A stretch of DNA of 64,000 bases, from NCBI GenBank assembly GCA_029834535.1, contig JAQMWT010000390.1:1-64000 (forward strand), written 5' to 3'. Made by a program: the position numbers and the translations under genes. The notes beneath the pieces are model-generated. The model searched no databases, was not told where the DNA came from, and saw only the letters and a list, made by a program, of their open reading frames with translations. Origin of the DNA: Chrysophaeum taylorii (lineage: Eukaryota; Sar; Pelagophyceae; Pelagomonadales; Pelagomonadaceae). Numbering within the stretch: the first letter of the stretch is position 1; every line of letters begins with the position of its first letter. Of the stretch, positions 18,088 through 28,224 are shown in pieces.

Positions 18088-19563
18088 TTATTTATCGCGG
18101 AGAGAGGCGTCGGCACACGAGGGCGCGAAGTCCAAGGAAACGGCTGTGGGTACCTGGCGGACATGAAGGGTGGTCGCGCATATTTTCCCGAGGACGGGGA
18201 CGCGACGGGTCGAGTATCGAGCGGCCGCCCCAGCTAGGCGGTTAGCGCTTTGGAGGTGGGGTCCCAGAAAGGTGCCGGCGGCGCGCATTTTGAACTCGTG
18301 GGTGGTGGCAGGGGCGTGTCCGAAGCGGTAGTTGTGCATCTCGTAGCTGGCGAAGGGGCGTTGGGAGAGCTTGCAATGCCAGGGCGGAGTCGAGCCCTTG
18401 CGGGCGGCGCGCTGGGATTTTTCGAGGGCGTCGACGATGCCGCCCTGGCGCGTGACGACGAGTTCGCGGGCGCCGACGGCGCGGGCGGCTACCTTGGGGG
18501 ACTCGAAGACGACGACGGCGCGGCTCTTTCGCGCGTCGAGGCGAACGTCCGTGACGCCGTAGCGCGCGCCGCCGTAGCATCGCTTGAGGTGCTCCTCCGT
18601 CGCGTCAGCAGGAACCCCAGTGACTTCGATCTCGTTGGCCGCCTCGATTCGGCGTTCGCCGACGGCTGCGGCCGCGTAGGCTTCGCGTTCGAAGATAACG
18701 GCCGCGGACCGCGCGTCGACGAGCGACGAGGTCCTGTGGCCTCGGGCGTCGAGTAATTCGACCGACACGACGCGGCCCCACGAGCTCAAAACGCATCGGA
18801 GGGTCTGCTCGTCGCAGTCGCGGGGCACCGGCGACACCTGCACGGTCGCGCCGAGCTGCGCCTCGCGGCGCGCTACGGCCGCGCTCGCCGACGAGGTACT
18901 CGCGAACGTAACGATCCACGTGCTCTCGTCGTCCTCGACGTCGACGCGCTCCAAGGCGACCACGTGCCCGAACTGCTGCATGAGCTCGCGCACGGCCGCG
19001 CTCGCGACGCGCGGTGGCACGCGCGTCACAAGGACTCGCCTCCGTTGGTGCGCCGACTCCTCGTTAGCCGGCGGGGCGCTACTCGCCGGCGGCGGGTCGT
19101 CGCGGCGTGCGACCCTTTCGATCCAGGCCATCGTGCGCTGGCGATCGCGCTGGGACCGCGCCTTGACCCGCGCCTGCCACGGAGTCTCCGCGACGACTCG
19201 TGGCGCTGCCGTCTTCGTGGTGGTGGACGACACCGCGGCCGATCGGGGCCTCTGCTGCTGTCGTTCTCCTCGTCGCGGGGAGCCTACCTCTCTCCCGCCC
19301 ACGAGGGCCTCGACGTAGCGCTCGTAGGCGTCCGTGCTAATGTAGCCGCGGTCGAGCTCGCGGCCCGCATCAGCGAGTCGTCTATACAGTTCCTCGCGGT
19401 CCTTGGGCTCGAGGCTCGTCGTGCTGAAGCTGCGCGAACCGAGGCTGCGCAGTTCCTTCCGGAGCCACTCCTCGCTAAAGTCACCCTTGCGCCGCGGCAG
19501 CACCGAGCACGACTTGGCGGCCCGAAGGGACTTGGCGTGGATGAAGTCTCTCTGCCAGGCCAT
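18088..19563 (-). CDS. RNA-binding protein with up to three RRM domains
   Basis: The 491-aa ORF contains RRM-type segments: RRVLVTRVPPRVASAAVREL with TWIVTFASTSSASAAV (about residues 175-235); VQVSPVPRDCDEQTLRCVLS with SAAVIFEREAYAAAAV (about 240-305); and EIEVTGVPADATEEHLKRCY with RAVVVFESPKVAARAV (about 312-375). These correspond to RNP2, 'V.F' RNP1-like strands and helix 2, although the aromatic RNP1 residues are weak. The N-terminus is helical and charged; the tail is basic. Probable nuclear or RNA-processing role, substrate unknown. The C-terminal 60 residues after HLQSANRL may be read-through or an unspliced intron. Confidence 0.7.
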   Translation of the reverse strand: MAWQRDFIHAKSLRAAKSCSVLPRRKGDFSEEWLRKELRSLGSRSFSTTSLEPKDREELYRRLADAGRELDRGYISTDAYERYVEALVGGREVGSPRRGERQQQRPRSAAVSSTTTKTAAPRVVAETPWQARVKARSQRDRQRTMAWIERVARRDDPPPASSAPPANEESAHQRRRVLVTRVPPRVASAAVRELMQQFGHVVALERVDVEDDESTWIVTFASTSSASAAVARREAQLGATVQVSPVPRDCDEQTLRCVLSSWGRVVSVELLDARGHRTSSLVDARSAAVIFEREAYAAAAVGERRIEAANEIEVTGVPADATEEHLKRCYGGARYGVTDVRLDARKSRAVVVFESPKVAARAVGARELVVTRQGGIVDALEKSQRAARKGSTPPWHCKLSQRPFASYEMHNYRFGHAPATTHEFKMRAAGTFLGPHLQSANRLAGAAARYSTRRVPVLGKICATTLHVRQVPTAVSLDFAPSCADASLRDK

Positions 19564-19611
19564 GTTGTTGCGCTTTTTCGGCGCAACCGACGCGACGCAC
19601 CTTGCTTTGAA

Positions 19612-19677
19612 ATTTTAAATTGACGTATCATAGGATATCTAAACATTTTAAATTGACGTATCATAGGATATATAAAC
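19612..19677 (-). promoter_or_regulatory. tandem 33-bp promoter repeat with TGACGTATCA cores
   Basis: Two adjacent 33-bp units (19612-19644, 19645-19677) differ at about one base and sit 49-114 bp upstream of the RRM-protein start. Each carries TGACGTATCA, which contains the TGACGT half-site recognised by bZIP factors in other eukaryotes. They are AT-rich against GC-rich surroundings, and unit 2 contains TATATAAAC. A regulatory role is inferred. Confidence 0.5.
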
Positions 19678-20330
19678 ATTTCTACGTCACTCATAGAAAC
19701 CGTGAAGAAACGTCGCTCACACCACTCGAACCCTAGTCTGTCGCCATTAAAACGCTTAGTATAGGGTTGGCTTCCTACTTCCTAAACGCCTCCCACAATG
19801 TTTTCGCTGTGTTTGTGTCTGTCGAGTGACTAGTGACTTGCAGCTGCGGGGACAAGACCCGACCTGACCCGACCCGGGCGGGGACCGACGTTCGAAACGC
19901 GGACGACGCACCTTGACCGCGTCTCGAGAGCTCTCCAAAAGGCGCTTCCGATGCCGGCGCGCGCCGTTGGAATCGGAGTGTTGCCGACGCTGGTGAGTTG
20001 AGCGCCTGTCTCGGTCCTCATCTTCTGGAGCTGGCGGTCTTTCTATGCCTGGCGGATATTGTTGTACTCTTGTTTGTTTCGCGCCCCAGCCCGTGCTTCT
20101 GACGCTCCTAACAATTCTTTGTTACCGTAGCGTATGTAGTCTCAGCAGCCGCCTTAGAGAAGCCCGATTAACGCTTTGTTTTTTTTCGATTGCAGCCGAG
20201 CTGACGTCCCGAGCTGAAAAATCCTCCTCCTTTCAATCAAAATGGTACTGTCGAGCATGACGAGGCTCAAGTGCTGCTCGAGGTGCTCCACCACAACGTT
20301 TTGTTTGACACAGCACCTATGCGGACAAAT
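19678..20330. other. intergenic interval upstream of the RRM gene
   Basis: I see no gene of more than marginal length. This was probably the host spacer between the RRM gene and the gene at 32629 before the copia insertion at 20331. Confidence 0.5.
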
Positions 20331-20644
20331 TGCAGAGAAATCTGCTGCCTCTTACCCTTATCCGTCCGTTGAGAACGTGATCTCTTCCTTACCCTTCTTC
20401 TTCCTTTCTACACAGTCAATTAGTCCTCTGATTTGTGCTCGAGCTCATCATCATGGTCTAGCGCGCCCCGAGGTATGTAGCACTATACACTTAACCTTTC
20501 TCGTGTAGTTCTAGATGCCGCCTGTCGTGTTCTGAGGATATAGGGAACATACCTTTCATTCCCCGAATTAAACACTTCCAGACGTTCATGATGAGACGGG
20601 ATGGTTTCCCAGGTGACTTACCACTGCATGCTAAATGCTCTGCA
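20331..20644 (+). repeat. copia-1 5' LTR
   Basis: 314 bp, TG..CA ends with 6-bp inverted termini (TGCAGA/TCTGCA). It differs from the 3' LTR by roughly ten substitutions and several small indels, so the insertion is not very recent. Confidence 0.93.
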
Positions 20645-20660
20645 GGTTATGGGCCCAGGC
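20645..20660 (+). promoter_or_regulatory. copia-1 primer binding site, initiator tRNA-Met anticodon type
   Basis: The bases directly after the 5' LTR, GGTTATGGGCCCAG, are complementary to the anticodon stem-loop of eukaryotic initiator tRNA-Met (CTGGGCCCATAACC) and not to a tRNA 3' end. Drosophila copia and its relatives prime from such a half-tRNA. The match and its position immediately after the LTR make the assignment strong. Confidence 0.85.
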
Positions 20661-21171
20661 GCGTCCCTGAGAAACCATGTGTTAACGCGTGCTCGTAACC
20701 TATAGGTTTTGGACTGTTACCGCGCCGGTCCAGCCTCGCCGCGCAAACACGCTTGTCAATATAACGCCATTACCATAGGGCTGTATATAGCATATTTTGC
20801 ACACGTGATCGTGTAACCTTGTGTGCACCTGTTCATAGTATCGTATTGTCATGTTAATGTTGATGTGTGTGTAAGTTGGCTAACCTGTAATCTTGCACAC
20901 ATGTTAAGGAATATTTTGGGTACGTCCACTCGTACATTTTCCATGGCAATGCACCTACCAAGCTCCTTGAGAGCACCAAAATAACCAGCAGCCATGAGTG
21001 ACTACGCTTTGCGACACTACTCTGGACTCACAGCTTGCACAGTTGTCAAATAGACATCTTTCCATCGATAACGCATGAGTGTACATAGACACCGATAGAC
21101 AGACCCCCTTAGAATGTCTAGGCAGTGTCAACTGCGTGACTGAACCCACACGTTCCCCGTCAACTGCTATG

Positions 21172-21653
21172 GCAGAACACGCAGCACGAGCCGCACCCAA
21201 GGCGATCACAGGTGCGGATATATTGAAGCTCGAAGCTCCTGTAGTTGAGTTTCTCAACGAAGGAAATCAATTTCAGTTTCAAACCCGCAAGGTATCCTTG
21301 CAAATTAAACATATCAAGCAATTATTAAGGTCCAGTCATGCCGATGCCTTCCTCGAGTACGACTCGTACGAAGCATACACTCGGCCATGCAAGGACTACG
21401 AGATCCTCCGGAATCAAATTCTCGATCGCGTTTTCCTGGAATGGAAGACCGATAGGGCTGCTGATCTCCGTTTAGCTGTTGATGAATTGCCCCCTGAGTA
21501 TCAGGAATGGCACTTCACCAATGAAGATAATGGCACTTCACCAACGAAGATTTCCCCAACTTACCTGACGCAGAAGTAGCTCAGCTAGCTACTGTCTGTT
21601 ACGACAGTGAAGTCAAGGCATCCTTACTACTAATCGACAGCGACATTTAAATG
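21172..21653 (+). CDS. copia-1 Gag, N-terminal part, interrupted
   Basis: The frame from the Met of MAEHAARAAPKAITGADILK encodes a helical capsid-like protein with no enzyme motif, as expected for copia Gag. A 23-bp tandem duplication near 21510-21555 (GCACTTCACCAA twice) shifts the frame; the alternative frame continues as EDFPNLPDAEVAQLATVCYD up to SLLLIDSDI, where the Helitron-derived insert begins. Coding resumes after the insert at about 23725. Confidence 0.6.
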
Positions 21654-22640
21654 TCTGTCTGTTTGTTTGTCTTTAAATGTCGACAAGTGCAGGCCAGTAA
21701 GTTCACCAATCTCTAACCCCAGTAAGTTCAGGTCTGGTCCCAGTAAGTTTCGTATAAGTTCACCTGGTCAGTAAGTTCACCTAACTCACACCAACTCCTT
21801 TGAGCTCGTAGCTCTCGCCTCCGCCAATCTAAGCTGCTTTGATCCGCACGCAAAAGCCCTTTACTCTAAAAACCCCAGTATGTTCACCTGGTCCCAGTTT
21901 CACCTGGTCACTCAGTTCACCTAGTCCCAATCTCAAACCCCAGTAAGTTCACCTGGTCCCAGTAAGTTCACCTACAGTGCGCGTGTAGACGCCGTGAGGG
22001 GGCTTATCGGTCGATATTGCGCAGCACGTGTGGGGTAGGGTGGAGTCGTCGACCCAGATGAGTATATCTCCTCGGGGTTGCCGATCGACAGAGAGCCACG
22101 TAGAGCTGGACGTGACAGAAGACGGGCTTGTGGGCAAGAGGACGCCGACCTCGCGGGGCGTCTGGCCCTGGCTCTTGTTGATCGTTTGGCGTAGGCGGGC
22201 CTTAAGCGATACAGGTTGGAGGAGCCTCGGTGACAACGACACGATCGATCACGTATCTGGTACCGTTGCAGTGGCCGTGCGACGGGTCGAGGTTGCGAAG
22301 ACATAAGCTCGCGATCAAAGTCAGCATGCCGTTGGTTGTCAGGAGTTGAAAACTCTACAGTAAAGAGCGAGGCGTCGTCTTCCGACCCAGCCTAGTCAGC
22401 CGAAAAGAACTCCGACGCCTCGTCTCCGGGAAAAAAAGGCCGCGGTCATGCGCGCGTTGTCAGCATCGACAACATCGTTTCGACGGGGCGTGAGAATGGC
22501 GCGCTGAAAGAGCCGCCGCGGGTCGTGGAAATAGTCTGCGAGGTCGCCGTAGACGGCTTGGAGGATCACTGTCTGGCTCTCGCACCTACCTGATCCTTAC
22601 TCTCGCGCCTACCTGATCCTTACCCTAAATCGAGGGACAA

Positions 22641-22671
<31 letters not shown>

Positions 22672-22741
22672 AACATCTGTCGATTAGTAGTTAGGACTAC
22701 TAAGAGGGGGGTGTGAGTTTGTCCACCGATTTAGGGTAAGG

Positions 22742-23340
22742 ATCAGGTAGGCCCGCGAGCCAGGCATTGATCCTCCAAGCCGTCTACGGCGACCTCGCAG
22801 ACTATTTCCACGACCCGCGGCGGCTCTTTCAGCGCGCCATTCTCACGCCCCGTCGAAACGATGTTGTCGATGCTGACAACGCGCGCATGACCGCGGCCTT
22901 TTTTCCCGGAGACGAGGCGTCGGAGTTCTTTTCGGCCGACTAGGTTGGGTCGGAAGCCGACGCCTCGCTCTTTACAGTCGAGTTTTCAACTCCCTGACAA
23001 CCAACGGGATGCTGACTTTGATCGCGAGCTTAAAGTCTTCGCAACCTCGACCCGTCGCACGGCCACTGCAACGGTACCAGATACATGATTGATCGTGTCG
23101 TTGTCACCGAGGCTCCTCCAACCTGTATCCCTTAAGGCCCGCCGACGCCAAACGATCACCAAGAGCCAGGGCCAGACGCCCCGCGAGGTCGGCGTCCTCT
23201 TGGCGAAGCCCGTCTTCTGCCACGTCCAGCTCTACGTGGCTCTCTGTCGATCGGCAACCCCGAGGATATCCTCTTCTGGGTCGACGACTCCACCCTACCC
23301 CACACGTGCTGCGCAATACCGATAAGCCCCCTCCCGGCGT
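22742..23340 (+). pseudogene. Helitron helicase C-terminal fragment (right arm; mirrored in left arm)
   Basis: In changing frames the right arm reads ILQAVYGDLADYFHDPRRLF, RAILTPR, SADSVGSEADASLFTVEF, RNLDPSHGHCNGTRY, KSQGQTPREVGV and HVQLYVALCR. These match, in order, the last third of Helitron Rep-Hel proteins including the SF1B helicase motifs (LDP..GLCNGTR, INKSQGQT, GQLYVALSR). Stops and frameshifts make it a pseudogene. The left arm (22620-21960, minus strand) carries the same fragment; no Rep domain is present in either. Confidence 0.8.
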
Positions 23341-23724
23341 CTACACGCGCACTATAGGTGAACTTACTGGGACCAGGTGAACTTACTGGAACCAGGTGAA
23401 CTTACTGGGGTTGGAGATTGGGACTAGGTGAACTTAGTGACCAGGTGAACTTACTGAGACCAAGTGTGAACTTACTGGGGCTTTTAGAGTAAACTAAAAG
23501 GTTAGCGGCGTGTGCGGATCAAAGCAGCTTAGATTGGCGGGGGTGAGAGCGACGAGCTCAAAGGAGAGTGGGTGTGAGTTTACGCCGAACTTACTGGGGT
23601 TAGAGATTGGGTTTACGCCGAATTTGCCGGGGTTAGAGATTGGGACTAGGTGAACTTAACAGAAACAGGTGAACTTGCTGGGGTTAGAGATTGGGACTAG
23701 GTGAACTTACTGGCCTGCACTTGT
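23341..23724. repeat. GTGAACTTACTGG minisatellite in the foldback arms
   Basis: Units of about 19-22 bp such as GTGAACTTACTGGGACCAG are repeated imperfectly at 23350-23480 and 23590-23716, and in inverted orientation at about 21690-21970 (CAGTAAGTTCACCTGGTCC). They are subterminal in the foldback and may be the Helitron tail region. Confidence 0.7.
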
Positions 23725-24343
23725 CATTTATAATGTAGACGTTCATCTATCCTCGACCGAAAAGTCGTTAAACTACGTGGAGCCACAACATCATACTGTT
23801 GCTACTGCTCCCACCCCAACGGCAACTCCGCCTACTACAGATACCAAGAATGCCTCCAACACACAGGGTAATCCCTCCGATATTGTGCCTAACTTCTTTA
23901 CTGCTCCCGCCATCTCGGCGTTACCACCAGCGTTACTGTCCTCGCTATCTTCACAGGTCCAATCAGCCATTAACCAACAACCACAAACCGAAACCACAAG
24001 GGATGTCGATCAGACCTCGCTATCATCATGTGATGAGATCCACGGCATGGCTGATGAGGCTGACGAACCATCACCACCTGTTCAACCAATTATCATTCCA
24101 AATCACTCGTTATTTCTGGAGAACTTCTTCACTGCCAGCCTCTCCACTACTTGCCCACATTCGGAAAATGCACTTCTAACCAAATATATGAAGGTAAACA
24201 GTGTCCCCCAACATTGTTCCTTTTTATATTTTGACTCTAGTGCTACCATATCATTGATGTCCACATACGATTTTGCAATAACAATTCATATTATTCCACT
24301 GGATTCCAAATACGCGCCGATTATCATTCAAACTGCTATATGA
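23725..24343 (+). CDS. copia-1 Gag C-terminal/protease ORF
   Basis: The open frame runs from the end of the insert through NVDVHLSSTEKSLNYVEPQH (one copy of the shared 20-nt word) into a Pro/Thr-rich region and then a retropepsin-like active site LYFDSSATISLMSTYDFA at about 24225-24278. The catalytic triad is D-S-S where D-S-G or D-T-G is usual. The frame then ends; the next ORF (24340-24603) overlaps by 4 nt and probably continues the protease. Confidence 0.6.
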
Positions 24344-24603
24344 TGCTAACACGTAATATAGTTGTTCCCCTACCAGATCATCCTCAAATCGGTTACGTCA
24401 ATATTGACTTCGCTTTATGTCTTCAGCCAGTGCACAACCGACATCTCGCCATCTTGAGCATGCTCGAGTGGAACCAGACGAACTTGACCACTGTGTTCAA
24501 TGATCGATCTGAGCCAAAGCTCAGCGCTGTCACGAGCCGCATAGACAAAGATGTGCGTATTCCCATACACTACGTAGCAGCTAACTTGCCTGCTCTCACC
24601 TAA
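24340..24603 (+). CDS. copia-1 pol fragment after the protease
   Basis: The 87-aa ORF overlaps the preceding one as ATGATG and has a protease-like C-terminal region (IGYVNIDFALCLQP, then HLAILSMLEW). It likely completes the retropepsin fold. Function is inferred from position. Confidence 0.4.
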   Translation: MMLTRNIVVPLPDHPQIGYVNIDFALCLQPVHNRHLAILSMLEWNQTNLTTVFNDRSEPKLSAVTSRIDKDVRIPIHYVAANLPALT

Positions 24604-25911
24604 TCTCACCAGAGGAAAGGTGCAGATTTTATTGCGATATTATTGAGATCACTCCTCCCTGCACCAACAGGAATCTACTAAAGCAGCATAAGACCGAAGA
24701 CTTACACAGCCTGCTCGACGACTCTCTGTTCGACAGCATGCAGTCTGTCATCCAACTTCGCCAACCCTTGGTACTACTGGCTGAGATGACACCACCCCAT
24801 AAGTACTGTCATCAAGACCACATCAATGTCGCCAATCTCATCCATGAAACACTCGATTACTGTGTCGATGTTGTTGACAGGTTCCCGACCTACCTCTGTG
24901 GCGACTAGCAATCTAGGGAAAGATGGATCTGTATCGCACGCAGGAATTCTACTGGACCAATCAACATACTGCCCTGGCCTATCCACCACCCACGCCCCTT
25001 CTTTAAGATCGTGGATGACATACAGGCCATTCCTAAACGACTTTGGATATCCAAACATATCGCCAAAGATTGGATCCGGGTGTTCCCCGATCCTCCATAT
25101 GTCCCCGTTCCCAAAACTTTTGCACCTTACTCTCGCACAGGTTCTGTTCAGCTTACTATGACTGACCTTGAAACGCTCAGTATGTTATTTTCCGCCTTCA
25201 CTCACAACAGGCTCACGAGCAACGCACGCACTCTGTTCAGTCCGAGTGTACTTACCATCAGCTGTGTTTCAAACGCTCCTCCTTGGAACCACTGCCACAT
25301 GCAACTAACCCACTGCATGTTAAGGCTTTTACCGTCCTCTATAACGGTTTGCCAGATGGCACACTAACTCACCCACTCCTGTGTCCTATTACATAACCGT
25401 TTTCGAAACTGACCAACCGTCACATAGGTTACTACTTACAACCTCATCAACATCACATAATATCTACTTCCTAACCGGCGGCCACCATTCTGACGGCAAC
25501 CTCACCATAGAGAACGCCGCCACCAAATATCATGCTTCCATTGACGCGTTTGGAAGCACGTATACGTATACTGCCTCCAACGTCCCCCACGACAGAGACA
25601 GATCTATATATTGGAGCCGTTTATGGGTTACTAGTGGATAATCCAAGCCCTTCCTCAAGTTGGCTCCGCTGCCACCTATGGCACCGCCATACAAAAGCTC
25701 TCGTCCAGATGCTCTCTTGTGATGCCTGGCTGCCTAACCTACAAGGCCACCGACAATTCTTTCGACTACAAAGATTCTCATTTTGCTCTGACAGATCTAT
25801 ATATTGGAGCCGTTTATGGGTTACTAGTGGATAATCCAAGCCCTTCCTCAAGTTGGCTCCGCTGCCACCTATGGCACCGCCATACAAAAGCTCTCGTCCA
25901 GATGCTCTCTT
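24604..25911 (+). pseudogene. degenerate copia-1 pol between protease and integrase
   Basis: Coding signals change frame several times (for example around 24740-24900, 25011-25367 and 25381-25641), so this part of pol is broken. No catalytic motif is recognised. The 193-bp tandem duplication lies at its right end. Confidence 0.4.
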
Positions 25912-25984
25912 GTGATGCCTGGCTGCCTAACCTACAAGGCCACCGACAATTCTTACGACTACAAAGATTCTCATTTTGCTCTGG
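25599..25984 (+). repeat. 193-bp tandem duplication in copia-1 pol
   Basis: Two adjacent 193-bp copies start with GATCTATATATTGGAGCCGT at 25601 and 25794; they are nearly identical. 193 is not a multiple of three, so the event shifts the frame upstream of the integrase ORF. Confidence 0.9.
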
Positions 25985-28224
25985 AAGATCACCACTTTGC
26001 CCATAGTCGCTATATAGGGTATCTTCGTGGGAGTGACCGCAAACTCGGCTCTAAAATCCACTCCATGCTTGCTCCATTGCCCACCGTCCGAGGGTATGCA
26101 AACATTATCTTACTCGACCCTCGCAACGGGAAACTGCGCTATCCTACTCGACCGGAGTTGATTCGTGCTTACAACCACACCAAACAACAGGAATCTTTCC
26201 TCTTGTCTCTTCGCCACGACCTTTGTTGCGACATGCTCAGCAATGCTCTACCTGCCGGTACGTACAGCACACTGTACAAGCACCTTTCGCTCCTCGTTGC
26301 CGATACTAAATCTCTTATGTTGGACCCTACCTTCCAACATACTGCTGCCGTGACGAAGAAATCCTATGTATCCAACTTCATGACCTTTGATCCGGCCCCC
26401 ACCACGTGCGGCACAGATACCTTGTCTTTGGCACAAGCCTTTATGTTATGTCGTCAAGCCTATATGTCGTCTATCTCCAGCAACTGTCTGACCGAAATGT
26501 CGTTAAACTACACAACTTCGTCCTACGAAGATACTCTCGCTACTCGTGATGATGAGGATGCACCTCCAAGTGACCCTGCTGCGCACCAGGATGACGACGC
26601 ACCACCTCCTCCTGCCTTGGACACCGAACTCAAGTTCGATGTTCGGCGCAAACGTCATATCCCCGCTCATCCCATTCCTCGCAAGTCCTTCGCACACGGA
26701 TCTGCTGAATACCTCAACGCCAAAGAACGCGCCAATCGCTTCCACCGGGTGCACCACTGCCCCGACAACGTTGCACCCAAGGCCCCCAACGTACTGGCTC
26801 GCCCTGGCTTCTCTGCCTCTGACCTACCGTATCGCGACTTATGCACCGACTGCATCGCACATAACAAGCGCCACCCGCACAAGCACTTCAATCCGACCAA
26901 GCCCTCTTTTGAGCAAACTCACAAAGCCGGCGAAGTCTGGGCGTGCGACGGCGGCTATGTGACAATTCCCTCAGAATGGGGAGGCTTCACACATATTATT
27001 GTATTCAAGGAACTTATCTCGAAATTTCTCTTGGTGTACTTTACACGCACCACCAACGCCACGGAGTTCACTCAAGCTCTGGACTTTGTGTATGACTTTT
27101 GTCGTACACAACTCAACGTGCACATGCGCACCCTCTTCTCTGATGCCTTCAAGCCCTATTTTAGCCAGCACATTACCGCCCCGTACCGCGTCGATAAAGG
27201 CATTCAGCTCATCGCTTTCCCGCCGTACATGGACCACTTTAACTTTGAAGTTGAGTCAGCCATCGGCTTCATCGCCTCCGCCTCCTCAACTCGCCTTCGT
27301 TCTCTCCTTAATGCTCATTATCGTGGCTCAAAGATCGTGGAACCAGCCATCATGTTTCCCTGGGCGGTAATACACACCATCCAAAGCTACAACCTTCTTC
27401 CGAACGCCACGCTCGAGCGCATTCACCATGCTATCCTGAGTCCGCAACAGCTACTCTACAATCAACTGAGCACCCCACAGCATGACATGCTCAAGATCTT
27501 CGGCGCTGAATGCTACCTTCTATTGGAACCCCACGAGCACCACAAGTGGGAACCGTGCCGCCGCAAATATTCATATCTATGTTGCGCCAACGCGCAAAAG
27601 CCGCTCGTCTCCCCACGTGTTGACCATATTGCCGACGTCGTCCTCAACCCTGAAAACGGACAAATCAGCATTTCGTCCAAGCTGCAATTCCTCTACATGC
27701 CCCAGCATCCTACTCCTGATCCTGAACTTGCTCCTCCGCCTCACGCTCATCCCGAGCCTTTCTCGCTCGCACCCCACGCTGCTATCCAAGACCATCTCAT
27801 TCAGAGGGGGGCACGGACACTTCATCCTCAGAGGGGGCACTCTCCACCTCCCTCAGCTCCTTCTTCGTCCCCTGCTCCTGCTTCTCCTCCCCATTCCGAC
27901 GCTCCCGTCGACGATTCTGGCTCTATGCCATCGCCGCCCTTGCTTCCTTCTTACAAAGACCTTTCTGCACAAGATGACCTCATTCTTGTCCCAGGCTCCG
28001 AACAACCTAACACCCGCAAGGCAACCTCCATGAAAAATATCCAAGCCCGGCTGCAAGCGTCTACTATTGGTGCTTGCAAAGCCGCTGGTGGCAAACTCGC
28101 CGATTTCCGTTGGGATCTTCGCCACCACTTTCTTACGTTCAAGTCTCCCGCCCTCTCCGCCTTCATATCAATGGTGGTATCCTCTGGTCTGCTATCTGCT
28201 CAGAGGGGGAACATGCGTTGTTAG
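25912..28224 (+). CDS. copia-1 integrase ORF
   Basis: 770-aa ORF. A zinc-binding segment (HHCPDNVAPK...LCTDCIAHNKR) precedes an RNase H-fold integrase core: first Asp in WACDGGYVTI, second in LFSDAFKPYF and a Glu in FNFEVESAI about 35 residues after the second Asp, the D,D-35-E spacing. The core lies at about 26.75-27.3 kb. The peptide LTEMSLNY, encoded by the shared 20-nt word at 26491-26510, precedes the zinc finger in an acidic linker. The C-terminal 250 residues are a Pro/Ser/His-rich linker toward RT. Confidence 0.8.
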   Translation: MMPGCLTYKATDNSYDYKDSHFALEDHHFAHSRYIGYLRGSDRKLGSKIHSMLAPLPTVRGYANIILLDPRNGKLRYPTRPELIRAYNHTKQQESFLLSLRHDLCCDMLSNALPAGTYSTLYKHLSLLVADTKSLMLDPTFQHTAAVTKKSYVSNFMTFDPAPTTCGTDTLSLAQAFMLCRQAYMSSISSNCLTEMSLNYTTSSYEDTLATRDDEDAPPSDPAAHQDDDAPPPPALDTELKFDVRRKRHIPAHPIPRKSFAHGSAEYLNAKERANRFHRVHHCPDNVAPKAPNVLARPGFSASDLPYRDLCTDCIAHNKRHPHKHFNPTKPSFEQTHKAGEVWACDGGYVTIPSEWGGFTHIIVFKELISKFLLVYFTRTTNATEFTQALDFVYDFCRTQLNVHMRTLFSDAFKPYFSQHITAPYRVDKGIQLIAFPPYMDHFNFEVESAIGFIASASSTRLRSLLNAHYRGSKIVEPAIMFPWAVIHTIQSYNLLPNATLERIHHAILSPQQLLYNQLSTPQHDMLKIFGAECYLLLEPHEHHKWEPCRRKYSYLCCANAQKPLVSPRVDHIADVVLNPENGQISISSKLQFLYMPQHPTPDPELAPPPHAHPEPFSLAPHAAIQDHLIQRGARTLHPQRGHSPPPSAPSSSPAPASPPHSDAPVDDSGSMPSPPLLPSYKDLSAQDDLILVPGSEQPNTRKATSMKNIQARLQASTIGACKAAGGKLADFRWDLRHHFLTFKSPALSAFISMVVSSGLLSAQRGNMRC

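Larger units (their letters stand above)
21654..23724. mobile_element. Helitron-derived foldback: ~1-kb inverted repeat inside copia-1 gag
   Basis: Left arm 21683-22642 and right arm 22717-23724 are inverted copies, separated by about 74 bp of GACAGACAAACA-type repeat. Both arms encode the C-terminal part of a PIF1-type helicase (see the right-arm entry). Outer ends share ACAAGTGCAGGCCAGTAAG in inverted orientation. CATTTA occurs at both junctions with gag (21648-21653 and 23725-23730) and may be a target duplication. The reading on either side of the insert can be joined as one Gag frame. The bases at 21654-21682 resemble a LINE tail (GTCTTTAAATGTCGAC). Confidence 0.75.
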
